This document shows positions 36,388 through 44,662 of a stretch of 61,714 nt of DNA, one piece after another (position 1 is the stretch's first letter; every line of letters starts with the position of its first letter). The position numbers were made by a program, and so were the translations under genes. This DNA comes from Bacteroidia bacterium (GTDB lineage Bacteria; Bacteroidota; Bacteroidia; Flavobacteriales_E; Vicingaceae): positions 1 through 61,714 of the forward strand of contig JAUHYR010000003.1 in assembly GCA_030426475.1 (NCBI GenBank), read 5' to 3'. The notes beneath the pieces are model-generated. The model did not search any database. It was not told where the DNA came from and saw only the letters and a list, made by a program, of their open reading frames with translations.

Positions 36388-37914
36388 TTAATGTTTAAAA
36401 TGTCTAATACCTGTGAAGACCATTGACATATTGTTTTCATTACAATAGTTAATTGAAGCTTCGTCTTTAATTGAACCTCCCGGTTGTATTACTGAATTTA
36501 TTCCTTCTTTGTTTGCAATTTCCACACAATCTGGGAAAGGGAAAAATGCATCGGAAGCCATAACGGCTCCATTCAAGTCAAAGTTAAAACTCTTAGCTTT
36601 ATGTATAGCTTGTTTTAACGCATCTACTCTTGATGTTTGACCCGTTCCGCTTGCAAGCAGCTGACCGTTTTTTGCCAAAACAATTGTGTTCGATTTTGTC
36701 TGTTTTACAATTTTATTTGCAAAAAGTAAGTCTTGTATTTCGCTTTCAGATGGTTTCTTATTCGTCACTGAATTTAAGTCTGCCTCCGTTTCAATCTTAT
36801 CATCTTTATCTTGAACCAAAAGTCCGTTTAAAGCCGTTCGGTAATTTACTTTTGGTAATTCAGTAGTTTTTCTTTGAAGGATTATTCTATTCTTTTTGCT
36901 TTTTAAAATTTCTAAGGCTTCGGCTTCAAAATCAGGAGCTATTACTACTTCACAAAATAACTGGTCTATTTCTTTGGCCGTTTCAACATCAATCGTTTTG
37001 TTGGTAATTAATATTCCTCCAAATGCCGAAACAGGATCTGCAGCAAGAGCATCTTTATAGGCATCTACAAGTTTTTCCCTTACCGCTAGACCACATGCAT
37101 TATTATGTTTTAAAATAGTAAATACAGCCTTTGATTCTGATTTGAATTCATCTATTAAATTAATAGCAGCATCTACGTCAAGTAAGTTATTATACGATAA
37201 TTCTTTACCATGAAGCTGATTAAATAACAAGTCTATATTACCATAGAAATAACCTTTTTGGTGAGGGTTTTCTCCATATCTCAGCTCTTTTTTTCCGGAA
37301 AAGTTAATGGTCAAATCTTCTGAGGAAGAAAAATAATTTGCAATGGCAGTATCATATTTTCTTGTCACATCAAAAGCATTTGCAGCCAATTTTTTTCTGT
37401 CTTCTATTGAAGTGAAACCTTGTTTTTCAGAAATAGTTTGTGTAGCAAATTGGTAATCGTTAGGTGATGCAACTACCATAACATCTTTAAAATTTTTTGC
37501 CGCAGCCCGAATTAATGAAACACCGCCAATGTCTATTTTCTCAATAATATCTTGTTCAGAAGCTCCGCTTGAAACAGTTTCCTCAAAAGGATAAAGGTTT
37601 ACAACTACTAAATCAAATTCAGGAATTTCATATTGCTCTAGTTGAGCTATATCTTCATTTAGTTCTCTTCTTCCTAAAATTCCTCCAAAAACTTTTGGGT
37701 GTAAAGTTTTAACTCTACCACCTAAAATAGAAGGATAAGAAGTAAGGTTTTCTACAGCGTTAACTTTTACATTTAAACTTTCAATAAAACTTTGTGTACC
37801 TCCCGTAGAATAGATGTTTACATTATTGGCCGCTAAGGTTTTTACTAGGTCTTCTAAATGATCTTTGTAATAAACAGATATTAAGGCGTTTTTAATTTTT
37901 TTCAGGTCACCCAT
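36388..37914 (-). CDS. purH: PurH, bifunctional AICAR transformylase / IMP cyclohydrolase
   Basis: Cytoplasmic enzyme for the last two steps of IMP synthesis; 508 residues. The N-terminal MGS-like cyclohydrolase domain (about 1-200) has YSTGGTQSFIESL and GGRVKTLHPKVFGGILGRR. The transformylase domain carries the catalytic Lys-His pair in ILKHNNACGLA, and ends GGSIKDEASINYCNENNMSM and FTGIRHFKH. It is first in the mre operon, transcribed away from the MacB-like permease. Confidence 0.97.
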   Translation of the reverse strand: MGDLKKIKNALISVYYKDHLEDLVKTLAANNVNIYSTGGTQSFIESLNVKVNAVENLTSYPSILGGRVKTLHPKVFGGILGRRELNEDIAQLEQYEIPEFDLVVVNLYPFEETVSSGASEQDIIEKIDIGGVSLIRAAAKNFKDVMVVASPNDYQFATQTISEKQGFTSIEDRKKLAANAFDVTRKYDTAIANYFSSSEDLTINFSGKKELRYGENPHQKGYFYGNIDLLFNQLHGKELSYNNLLDVDAAINLIDEFKSESKAVFTILKHNNACGLAVREKLVDAYKDALAADPVSAFGGILITNKTIDVETAKEIDQLFCEVVIAPDFEAEALEILKSKKNRIILQRKTTELPKVNYRTALNGLLVQDKDDKIETEADLNSVTNKKPSESEIQDLLFANKIVKQTKSNTIVLAKNGQLLASGTGQTSRVDALKQAIHKAKSFNFDLNGAVMASDAFFPFPDCVEIANKEGINSVIQPGGSIKDEASINYCNENNMSMVFTGIRHFKH

Positions 37915-38049
37915 CTCTTTTGCTCTAAATTAGCTACAATTTTAAGAAATAGACTAGCAATCAGCAACCTTTCAAATTCATATTTTTACCTTTGTTGATA
38001 AATGTATTGATTTGTTAATGACAGCTTCTCTAATTTTTACTCATCACTA

Positions 38050-39315
38050 TTGAAAAATAACAGTTTTATATTAGTCGTTAAATTAATTGGAGAAAGCTTT
38101 ATTGTTGCCATTCAATCGCTAAAATCAAACAAGCTTAGAACATTGCTTTCTCTTTTGGGAATTACTATAGGAATTTTTGCAATCATTACTGTTTTTTCAT
38201 TAGTTGATTCATTGGAAAGAAATATAAAAGGAAGTATTGAGCAACTAGGCGACAATGTTGTTTTTATTCAAAAGTGGCCCTGGGAGTTTGGTGGCGATTA
38301 TCCTTGGTGGAAATATTGGCAACGACCTCAACCAAGCTTGCATGAGTTAAAATTAATTCAGAAAAAATCTACTCTTGCAGCAGCAACAGTATATCAAATA
38401 GATTATGCGTTTACTGCAAAATACAAAAGCACAAGTATTGAAAATGTGATATCTGTTGGTGTATCACATCAATTTAATTTATTAAAAGAGTTTTCTCTAG
38501 ACGAAGGTCGTTACTTCTCTCTTTCGGAAAGTAATTCAGGGCTCCCGGTAGCAATTATCGGTAAAGCTGTTGCGCTTAGTTTATTTGGGTTAAGTTCTCC
38601 TATTGGTCAAAAAATTAAGTTGGGAGGAAAAAATGTTACTGTTATTGGTGTTTTTCAAAAAGAAGGAGAAAGTGTACTAGGAAATAGCTTAGACGGACAA
38701 ATTGTAACTCCTGCCATATTTTTAAAGACTATGGTAGATACTAAGCAAAGAGGAGTGAATCAAAGTATTTGGGTAAAAGCAAAGCCGGGTGTAAAAAATG
38801 AAGATTTAATTTATGAGTTAAGAGGAATTATGAGGTCTATCAGAAAAATTAAACCTTTGGCTGATGATAATTTTGCACTAAATGAAACCAGTATGCTAAC
38901 CACTGGTTTTTCCGATATGTTTGCGATGATAACCATTATTGGTGCTATAATTGGTGGCTTTTCAATTTTGGTTGGAGGATTTAGCGTTGCCAACATTATG
39001 TACGTTTCGGTAAAAGAGAGAACTTCAATTATTGGTATTCAAAAAGCATTGGGAGCTAAAAATTATTTTATTCTACTTCAGTTTTTATTTGAGGCTATTT
39101 TTCTCTCAATGATTGGTGGTTTGATGGGGTTATTACTTGTTTGGTTAGTTACCAAAGCTGCCTCTGCCGTTATAGATATGGAAGTAATTTTGAGTTGGAC
39201 GAATATTATTACAGGTCTTACTATTTCTTTTATTATTGGGATAATTTCCGGTGTATTTCCTTCAAGAATGGCTGCAAAAATGAACCCTGTAGTGGCAATA
39301 AGAAGTAATGGCTAA
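38050..39315 (+). CDS. MacB/FtsX-type ABC transporter permease
   Basis: Inner-membrane permease of 421 residues: one N-terminal membrane segment (about 34-55, LLSLLGITIGIFAIITVFSL), a large periplasmic MacB-like core domain (about 60-285), then three C-terminal segments with the FtsX domain (VKERTSIIGIQKALGAKN is the cytoplasmic coupling motif). No ATPase gene is adjacent, so its partner is elsewhere. There is no ATG near the start; TTG at 38050 gives MKNNSFILVV. Such systems export lipids, peptides or antibiotics or act in envelope mechanics. The substrate is unknown. Confidence 0.88.
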   Translation: MKNNSFILVVKLIGESFIVAIQSLKSNKLRTLLSLLGITIGIFAIITVFSLVDSLERNIKGSIEQLGDNVVFIQKWPWEFGGDYPWWKYWQRPQPSLHELKLIQKKSTLAAATVYQIDYAFTAKYKSTSIENVISVGVSHQFNLLKEFSLDEGRYFSLSESNSGLPVAIIGKAVALSLFGLSSPIGQKIKLGGKNVTVIGVFQKEGESVLGNSLDGQIVTPAIFLKTMVDTKQRGVNQSIWVKAKPGVKNEDLIYELRGIMRSIRKIKPLADDNFALNETSMLTTGFSDMFAMITIIGAIIGGFSILVGGFSVANIMYVSVKERTSIIGIQKALGAKNYFILLQFLFEAIFLSMIGGLMGLLLVWLVTKAASAVIDMEVILSWTNIITGLTISFIIGIISGVFPSRMAAKMNPVVAIRSNG

Positions 39316-40394
39316 TTCTTTATAATTTTTTGATGAATTTTTTCTCCTGAAACACTCGCTTCTAAAAAATATACTCCTACCTCTAAAAAGCTAACATCTA
39401 TTTCATATTTCATGTTTGCTTCCAGCTTAAATTCTCCTATTAGCTGCCCATTCAGGCTAAAGAGTTGAACATAATCCACTGGTAAATTTAAAACTATTGA
39501 AAGCTTTGTTTTTACCGGATTAGGATAAAATATAAATTCAACATTTGTTATACTTTCATTTATAAAGGTTCCTCTTTTATCTTTTATCATCACCGTATCT
39601 CGAATGATACAACCTGTACTATCAGTAACTTTAAGAATATATATTCCAGGGTTTGAAGTTTTGAGTGTTTGATTTGTACTCCCGGTATTCCAGTAATAAG
39701 AGGCATAACCATCCGGACCTGTTAAACTCACAGTATCTCCCTCAAAATAAATAGCCGAATCGGTTGAAAAAACCAAACCTTCTTGAGGGTTGTCAGAAAT
39801 AATAGTTGAAAGTTGAATGGTGTCATTAACATTTTTTCCTAATACTTCCTGAGTTAAATTAGGATGTCCTTTTCTTGTAAACATAATGTAAGGAATAGAG
39901 TCTGTTGCTTTTGCAATTTCTGTGGCACCAATTGCATTCATGGCAATAGGAATTAATGGGTTAGCTCCATACCACTTAGAAAAATTACCATATCTCCAGG
40001 TATAAGCCAATATAAAAGAACCATTAGGAACACTATCCACCATTGCCTGAACCATCGCATTCATTTGGTTAGTATTGTTTGTGCTATACACAAATACGTA
40101 GTCAAATGCAGGGTTAGAACCAAAATTCATTTGTCCCAGGTTTTTAACTGAAGAATTCCATGGTTGTAGCGTAACAGAATCAATAATTGCTACTACAATA
40201 CAAGATGTCCAAATAGGATTACTCTCAACAAGTTTAGCACAATTGACGTAGTAATTAGTCAAATTTGCCTCTGAAACCGTTGGATTACCCTTTACATTAC
40301 ATTCTAACGATTTTGCATTGTGAGCAAACACCGAAGTAATTGAAATAACTACTCCAATTATTAGGGGTATGATATGAAATCCGGTTTTCTTCAT
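39312..40394 (-). CDS. Secreted protein with type IX (type A) sorting domain
   Basis: A 360-residue secreted protein. Signal peptide to about residue 24 (VISITSVFA), an N-terminal domain of about 180 residues, an Ig-like/PKD-like domain (about 195-265, GYASYYWNTGSTNQTL), and a C-terminal sorting domain (about 285-360) with FIFYPNPVKTKLSIVL, VQLFSLNGQLIGEF and the terminal GEKIHQKIIKN. The N-terminal domain (FDYVFVYSTNNTNQMNAMVQ, NGSFILAYTWRYG) faintly resembles ILEI-like domains found in PorU-type proteins; this is weak. Its stop overlaps that of the convergent permease by four bases. Confidence 0.8.
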   Translation of the reverse strand: MKKTGFHIIPLIIGVVISITSVFAHNAKSLECNVKGNPTVSEANLTNYYVNCAKLVESNPIWTSCIVVAIIDSVTLQPWNSSVKNLGQMNFGSNPAFDYVFVYSTNNTNQMNAMVQAMVDSVPNGSFILAYTWRYGNFSKWYGANPLIPIAMNAIGATEIAKATDSIPYIMFTRKGHPNLTQEVLGKNVNDTIQLSTIISDNPQEGLVFSTDSAIYFEGDTVSLTGPDGYASYYWNTGSTNQTLKTSNPGIYILKVTDSTGCIIRDTVMIKDKRGTFINESITNVEFIFYPNPVKTKLSIVLNLPVDYVQLFSLNGQLIGEFKLEANMKYEIDVSFLEVGVYFLEASVSGEKIHQKIIKN

Positions 40395-40395
40395 T

Positions 40396-40416
40396 TTTAG
40401 GACACAAAGTCCTAAA
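40396..40416 (-). promoter_or_regulatory. Leader hairpin next to the start codon of the type IX protein
   Basis: TTTAGGAC / GTCCTAAA, an 8-bp perfect stem with loop of five, ends two bases before the ATG at 40394 on the minus strand. It lacks a T run, so it does not look like a terminator; it would place a stem over the ribosome docking site. Confidence 0.4.
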
Positions 40417-40450
40417 CTTTACGAAATTTAACTGTTAAAGTTTTGAAAAT

Positions 40451-40520
40451 TAGACGAATTGGATGTTTCTATAGACGAAATATAGGTTTTTACACCTAGC
40501 GAACTAAGGTTTTTCACCTA
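40451..40520. repeat. Two nested short direct repeats downstream of rng
   Basis: TAGACGAA occurs at 40451-40458 and 40472-40479. AGGTTTTTACACCTA (40484-40498) is followed by AGGTTTTTCACCTA (40507-40520). Each copy of the second repeat is itself a small inverted repeat (AGGT...ACCT). They sit between the rng stop and the next gene. No function is evident. Confidence 0.45.
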
Positions 40521-40521
40521 A

Positions 40522-42072
40522 TTAAAGCTTTATTTCTTCGTCATTTTCATTTAAAAAACGATATTCTAGGTATTGGTAAGAACTTAAAGGAAGGATTTTT
40601 ATCCATTTTTTATACTTAAAATACCATTGTCGCTGTTTTTTTCTAAAACCTCTTGTAAGAAAAGCCTCAATAAATGGATGTACGCAAATAGTCAATTCCT
40701 TAGGTTTGATATTTTTCATCAAAAACTCTAAGTTTCTTTCTATTTCATCGGTAAACAATATTGGTGCTTTTACATCACCTGTTCCGCCACATGAAGGACA
40801 ACTTTCTTTAGTTTTTATCTCAATTTCGGGACGCACTCGTTGTCTGGTAATTTCCACTAAACCAAATCTACTTGGTGGTAATATGGTATGCTTTGCTTTA
40901 TCCGCTTTCATGAATTCTTTTAACTTTTCATGAAGTTTTGCGCGATTTTCAGACTCACGCATATCAATAAAGTCAACCACTATAATACCTCCCATATCCC
41001 TGAGTCTCAATTGGCGAGCAATTTCTTCGGCAGCTTCAATATTAGTTTCTAATGCGTTTTGTTCTTGCTCCTGACCTTTTATGGTTCTATTTCCACTATT
41101 TACGTCAATAACGTGCATGGCTTCGGTATGTTCAATAATCAAATATGCTCCTGAATTAAGAGAAACATTTCTTCCGAAAGCAGCTTTTATTTGTTTTTGA
41201 ATTCCAAAATGGTCAAAAATTGGTACTCTTCCTTGATATTCTTTAACAATTCCTGCCTTATTAGGAGAAACAGAAGTTAAATAGTCTTTAACTTCAGTAG
41301 CCGTAGCAGTATCGTTTACATGAATATTGGTAAACTCATCAGATAGTAAATCTCTCAAAAGAGCAGAAGTTCTGTCTAACTCTCCAAGTATTTTTTTGGG
41401 AGGAGCCGATGCTTTTAATTTTTGATACATCGTATTCCATCTGGTCATTAAATCATTAAGGTCGTTATGTAGTTCTACCACTTTTTTGGACTGGGCAACG
41501 GTTCTAATAATTATTCCAAAACCTTTCGGTTTAATACTTTGAACCAGTCTTAACAAACGCTCTCTTTCAGCAGGGTTTTTGATTTTTTGTGATACCGAAA
41601 CCTTTTCTGAAAACGGCACTAAAACAATGTAGCGACCTGCCACAGATATTTCAGAAGTTAGTCTTGGACCTTTTGTAGAGATAGGTTCTTTTGCAATTTG
41701 AACAACAATCTCTTGTCCCTGACTGATGACTTCTTTAATTTTCCCTCCTTTATCAATATCCTTTTCGGTTTCAAAATTATCAAGCTTAGAGGAATGATAA
41801 TTGTTGCCTCTTACGCTTTTTACAAATTTATTTAAGGATGAAAACTGAGGACCTAAATCCAAGTAATGCAAAAAAGCATCTTTCGTATAGCCAACATCCA
41901 CAAATGCGGCATTAAGACTTGGTATAACTTTATTGACTTTCGCCAAAAATATGTCTCCTACTGAGAATTGATGATTGCTTTTTTCGTTTTGAAGTTCAAC
42001 TAATTTTTTGTCCTTCAATAAAGCAATCACTACTTCCGATGGAGTTGAATCAATAACTAATTCTAAACTCAT
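40522..42072 (-). CDS. rng: Ribonuclease G/E family endoribonuclease
   Basis: Cytoplasmic endoribonuclease for rRNA maturation and mRNA turnover; 516 residues. The S1 domain (about 38-125) starts VGDIFLAKVNKVIPSLNAAF. The DNase I-like catalytic part has the two metal-binding aspartates in MHVIDVNSGNRT and IIVVDFIDMRES, and the zinc-link ESCPSCGGTGDV follows. It lacks the long RNase E scaffold tail and is closer to RNase G in size. The 119-base leader region contains a GTGCT/AGCAC stem, and autocontrol through the leader is known for E. coli RNase E; here it is speculation. Confidence 0.94.
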   Translation of the reverse strand: MSLELVIDSTPSEVVIALLKDKKLVELQNEKSNHQFSVGDIFLAKVNKVIPSLNAAFVDVGYTKDAFLHYLDLGPQFSSLNKFVKSVRGNNYHSSKLDNFETEKDIDKGGKIKEVISQGQEIVVQIAKEPISTKGPRLTSEISVAGRYIVLVPFSEKVSVSQKIKNPAERERLLRLVQSIKPKGFGIIIRTVAQSKKVVELHNDLNDLMTRWNTMYQKLKASAPPKKILGELDRTSALLRDLLSDEFTNIHVNDTATATEVKDYLTSVSPNKAGIVKEYQGRVPIFDHFGIQKQIKAAFGRNVSLNSGAYLIIEHTEAMHVIDVNSGNRTIKGQEQEQNALETNIEAAEEIARQLRLRDMGGIIVVDFIDMRESENRAKLHEKLKEFMKADKAKHTILPPSRFGLVEITRQRVRPEIEIKTKESCPSCGGTGDVKAPILFTDEIERNLEFLMKNIKPKELTICVHPFIEAFLTRGFRKKQRQWYFKYKKWIKILPLSSYQYLEYRFLNENDEEIKL

Positions 42073-42136
42073 GTAATAGTGCTTTTACGACAGTGTACAA
42101 CAGCACCTATGAAATAAGATAATCCCAATTAAAACA

Positions 42137-42172
42137 ACCAGTCAGCAAATTCGAACATATCTGACCGGTCAG
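42137..42172 (-). terminator. Candidate terminator with an internal 12-base palindrome
   Basis: On the minus strand ACCGGTCAG and CTGACTGGT can pair over 9 bp (one G-U) around a 15-base loop, followed by TGTTTTAATT. The first arm is part of a perfect palindrome CTGACCGGTCAG (42161-42172). It lies just after the 31-residue gene and would separate the HU operon from rng. Confidence 0.5.
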
Positions 42173-42191
42173 AAAAAAATAAACCGAAGAA

Positions 42192-42287
42192 CTATTTATT
42201 CTTCTTTTTGTGTCTGTTTTTTCTAAGTCTCTTTTTACGCTTATGCGTAGCCATTTTATGTCTTTTGCGTTTTTTTCCGCTTGGCAT
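42192..42287 (-). CDS. 31-residue extremely basic protein, candidate ribosome-associated protein
   Basis: A short ORF reading MPSGKKRKRHKMATHKRKKR followed by LRKNRHKKKNK, with about 60 percent Lys plus Arg. It begins 11 bases after the TPR gene stop. I recall near-identical tiny proteins in many Bacteroidetes, annotated as hypothetical or ribosomal-like. The composition fits rRNA binding, as in THX-type proteins, but this is not the THX sequence. Conservation of such a short frame and its location between HU and RNase G argue that it is real. The exact role is uncertain. Confidence 0.75.
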   Translation of the reverse strand: MPSGKKRKRHKMATHKRKKRLRKNRHKKKNK

Positions 42288-42298
42288 AGCTTGTAATT

Positions 42299-43150
42299 TT
42301 AGTTGTTTAACAATTTCTTGATGTACTCATCCAACTGCTGTTTTGTAGCCGGATTTTCAATCATGTTTTTATATTTTTCAATATGCTCAACTGCTTTTGT
42401 TGTATCTTCCATAGCTAAGCTAATATCGGTAAGATACAAATGTGCTTCTGCAAATTTTGGTTCAATTATCAAAATTTGTTCAAAGCGCTGTTTTGCTTTT
42501 TCATATTGCCCTGATTGTATAGAAAAATAGCCTAAGTTGGTTAAAGCAGATAAATTTGTTGAATCTTCTTTAACTACCTCAAGTAGAAGAGTAATTCCTC
42601 TCATTGGCGGTTCCCCTAAATAAGAAGAGCCATCTACATAACAAACTCCTAAACCTGTTTTGGCATTTAAGTTTTTGTCGTTTATCTTCAATACTTCATT
42701 ATAAGCATCAATAGCTTTATTAATAAGTAAAGTTTTAAACTCCTGATGTTGTGTGTATCTAAATGCATTAAAAAATGCATCTCCACTTAACAACCAACTT
42801 TCTTCGCTTTTAAGTTTTAATGCTTTTAACTCATAAAACGAAGCTGCCAATTCAGGAAAGTTATTGGTATAAGAAATTGAATACAGCGAATCCAGTTTAC
42901 TTATATTACTACTCTTCTCTAAATACTTGTCATATTCAGACTGAATATGATTTCTCAAACTTTCATCCGGAATACTTCCAATCAAAGACTGAATAGTAAA
43001 GTCATGATTATGACTACCATCTATTTCTTCCAACTGGTCTTTGACAATATCTTTCTTGTCAAGAACCTTTCTGGGCAACAATAATAAAAGAACGATAATA
43101 AGAATGGCTGCTGCAATGGCAACGTATTGTTGTTTGCTAAGCTTTGCCAT
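42299..43150 (-). CDS. Membrane-anchored TPR protein
   Basis: A 283-residue protein with a short cytoplasmic N terminus, one membrane segment (about 9-25, VAIAAAILIIVLLLLL) and a periplasmic TPR solenoid. At least three TPR units are visible (around SWLLSGDAFFNAFRY, NLSALTNLGYFSIQSGQYEK and AEAHLYLTDISLAMEDTTKA). It is probably a scaffold; partners are not indicated. It is co-transcribed with HU (seven bases upstream) and the small basic protein. Confidence 0.85.
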   Translation of the reverse strand: MAKLSKQQYVAIAAAILIIVLLLLLPRKVLDKKDIVKDQLEEIDGSHNHDFTIQSLIGSIPDESLRNHIQSEYDKYLEKSSNISKLDSLYSISYTNNFPELAASFYELKALKLKSEESWLLSGDAFFNAFRYTQHQEFKTLLINKAIDAYNEVLKINDKNLNAKTGLGVCYVDGSSYLGEPPMRGITLLLEVVKEDSTNLSALTNLGYFSIQSGQYEKAKQRFEQILIIEPKFAEAHLYLTDISLAMEDTTKAVEHIEKYKNMIENPATKQQLDEYIKKLLNN

Positions 43151-43157
43151 TCAGTTA

Positions 43158-43442
43158 CTATTTCACTTTCTGCTTAACTTTATTTAAGAAAGTTTTAGCA
43201 GGTTTAAATGCAGGAATGTTGTGAGCAGGAATAATAATCGTAGTGTTTTTAGAAATATTTCTTCCAGTTTTTTTAGCTCTCTTCTTAATAATGAAGCTTC
43301 CAAATCCTCTCAAATAAACGTTTTCTCCTTTAACCATTGATTCTTTTATTGTTTTCATAAAAGACTCAACTGTAGCTTGTACAGCAGCTTTTTCTACACC
43401 TGTTTTCTTTGAAATTTCTGCAACAATGTCTGCTTTTGTCAT
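43158..43442 (-). CDS. HU-family DNA-binding protein
   Basis: Nucleoid protein of 94 residues that bends DNA as a dimer. MTKADIVAEISKKTGVEKAA is the helical dimer part, FMKTIKESMVKGENVYLRGFG follows, and the DNA-binding arm has the HU proline in IIIPAHNIPAFKPAK. The Lys-rich tail is a little longer than in E. coli HU. A consensus promoter (43495-43524) drives it, and it is first in the HU-TPR-small basic protein unit. Confidence 0.95.
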   Translation of the reverse strand: MTKADIVAEISKKTGVEKAAVQATVESFMKTIKESMVKGENVYLRGFGSFIIKKRAKKTGRNISKNTTIIIPAHNIPAFKPAKTFLNKVKQKVK

Positions 43443-43494
43443 ATCTATAATAAATTTAACTAATTAAAATTCAACCTCTTAAATTTTCGGGCTG

Positions 43495-43524
43495 CAAATA
43501 TAGTGTTATTATTTCGATAACAAA
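43495..43524 (-). promoter_or_regulatory. Consensus Bacteroidetes promoter for the HU operon
   Basis: Minus strand TTTG (43521-43524), an 18-base spacer, then TATATTTG (43495-43502): both elements match TTTG / TAnnTTTG exactly. The leader would be about 48 bases. It is one of the best promoter matches in the window, fitting a highly expressed gene. Confidence 0.85.
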
Positions 43525-43545
43525 ATTTTTTCTTAACCTTGGTTT

Positions 43546-44607
43546 TTGAAAAAAGACGAAACTGTGAATTTATCCGCTAAACTGGCAAAATGGTACGAGC
43601 AAAATAAAAGAGAATTACCCTGGAGAGCCACAAAAGATCCCTATAAAATATGGTTGTCTGAAATTATTCTACAACAAACCAGAGTTAATCAAGGTTGGGA
43701 ATATTACGAAAAGTTTGTTGAGCACTTTCCAACTGTATTTGATTTAGCAAAGGCAAAAGAAGATATGGTGTTAAAACTTTGGCAAGGGCTTGGATATTAT
43801 TCAAGAGCAAGAAATTTACACTTTGCAGCCAAGCAGATAGTGAGCCAATTTAATGGAGAATTTCCTTCTTCCTACAAAGAAATAATAGCACTAAAAGGTG
43901 TAGGAGAATATACCGCAAGCGCCATTGCCTCAATTGCATTTAATGAACCTAAAGCCGTTGTTGATGGAAATGTGTTTAGGGTATTAGCCAGACTTTTCGG
44001 TATTGAAACTGCTATAGATTCCGGTAAAGGAAAAAAAGAATTTACCGAGCTTGCTTTTAAAATTTTAGACAAAAAAAATCCGGGTAACCATAATCAAGGG
44101 ATAATGGAGTTTGGATCATTACAATGTACACCAAAAAACCCTGATTGTGAGAGCTGTATCTTTAGGAGTGACTGTTTTGCTTTTAATAACGGCTTGGTAA
44201 AAAATCTACCTATAAAAGAAAAGAAAACCAAAATTAGTCACCGTTATTTCATTTATTGCATTCTGGAAAACCCTAAAGGAGAAATTTTAATTGAAAAAAG
44301 AGCAGAAAATGATATTTGGAAAGGACTCTATCAATTTCCTCTGATAGAAGAGAAAAAATCAAAATCCGAAAAAGAAATTATTGAAAAAAGCATTGCGCAT
44401 TTTAAACTTAAAAGTATTAAGCTCATTTCAGTTTCCTCACCTCTCAAGCATATTTTAAGTCATCAAAAAATTGAAGCGGTTTTTGTTCATTTTAAGGTAA
44501 ATAAGTTTCCTTCAAAAAATTCCTTTACCAAGATTAAAAAAGATTCTATTATCAATTTTGGTATACCAAAATTGATAGAAAAATATGTAAATAATTATGA
44601 ATTTTAA
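43546..44607 (+). CDS. mutY: MutY, adenine DNA glycosylase
   Basis: Base-excision repair enzyme removing A opposite 8-oxoG; 353 residues. The HhH-GPD domain has catalytic Glu39 in WLSEIILQQTR, the hairpin LKGVGEYTASAIAS and Asp140 in VVDGNVFRVLARL. The [4Fe-4S] loop is C194-x6-C201-x2-C204-x5-C210. The C-terminal half is the NUDIX-like 8-oxoG recognition domain. Two starts are possible: TTG at 43546 or GTG at 43564 (MNLSAKL). A weak -7 element at 43534-43541 would favour the GTG. It precedes ssb and the gld genes, an order known from Flavobacterium. Confidence 0.94.
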   Translation: MKKDETVNLSAKLAKWYEQNKRELPWRATKDPYKIWLSEIILQQTRVNQGWEYYEKFVEHFPTVFDLAKAKEDMVLKLWQGLGYYSRARNLHFAAKQIVSQFNGEFPSSYKEIIALKGVGEYTASAIASIAFNEPKAVVDGNVFRVLARLFGIETAIDSGKGKKEFTELAFKILDKKNPGNHNQGIMEFGSLQCTPKNPDCESCIFRSDCFAFNNGLVKNLPIKEKKTKISHRYFIYCILENPKGEILIEKRAENDIWKGLYQFPLIEEKKSKSEKEIIEKSIAHFKLKSIKLISVSSPLKHILSHQKIEAVFVHFKVNKFPSKNSFTKIKKDSIINFGIPKLIEKYVNNYEF

Positions 44608-44611
44608 TTTA

Positions 44612-44619
44612 TATCTTTG
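44612..44619 (+). promoter_or_regulatory. -7 element upstream of ssb
   Basis: TATCTTTG is an exact TAnnTTTG match, 43 bases before the ssb ATG. No TTTG is found at the -33 position, so the promoter may be weaker or use another upstream contact. It would allow ssb-gldE-gldD to be transcribed apart from mutY. Confidence 0.5.
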
Positions 44620-44662
44620 TTAAACGAAACATCAACTAAGTTAAATTTAATCAAGTACAATT

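Noticed and set aside
40396-40416. Hairpin upstream of the type IX gene as an intrinsic terminator
   Set aside because: The stem is followed by A residues, not T, on the minus strand; on the plus strand no gene ends here.
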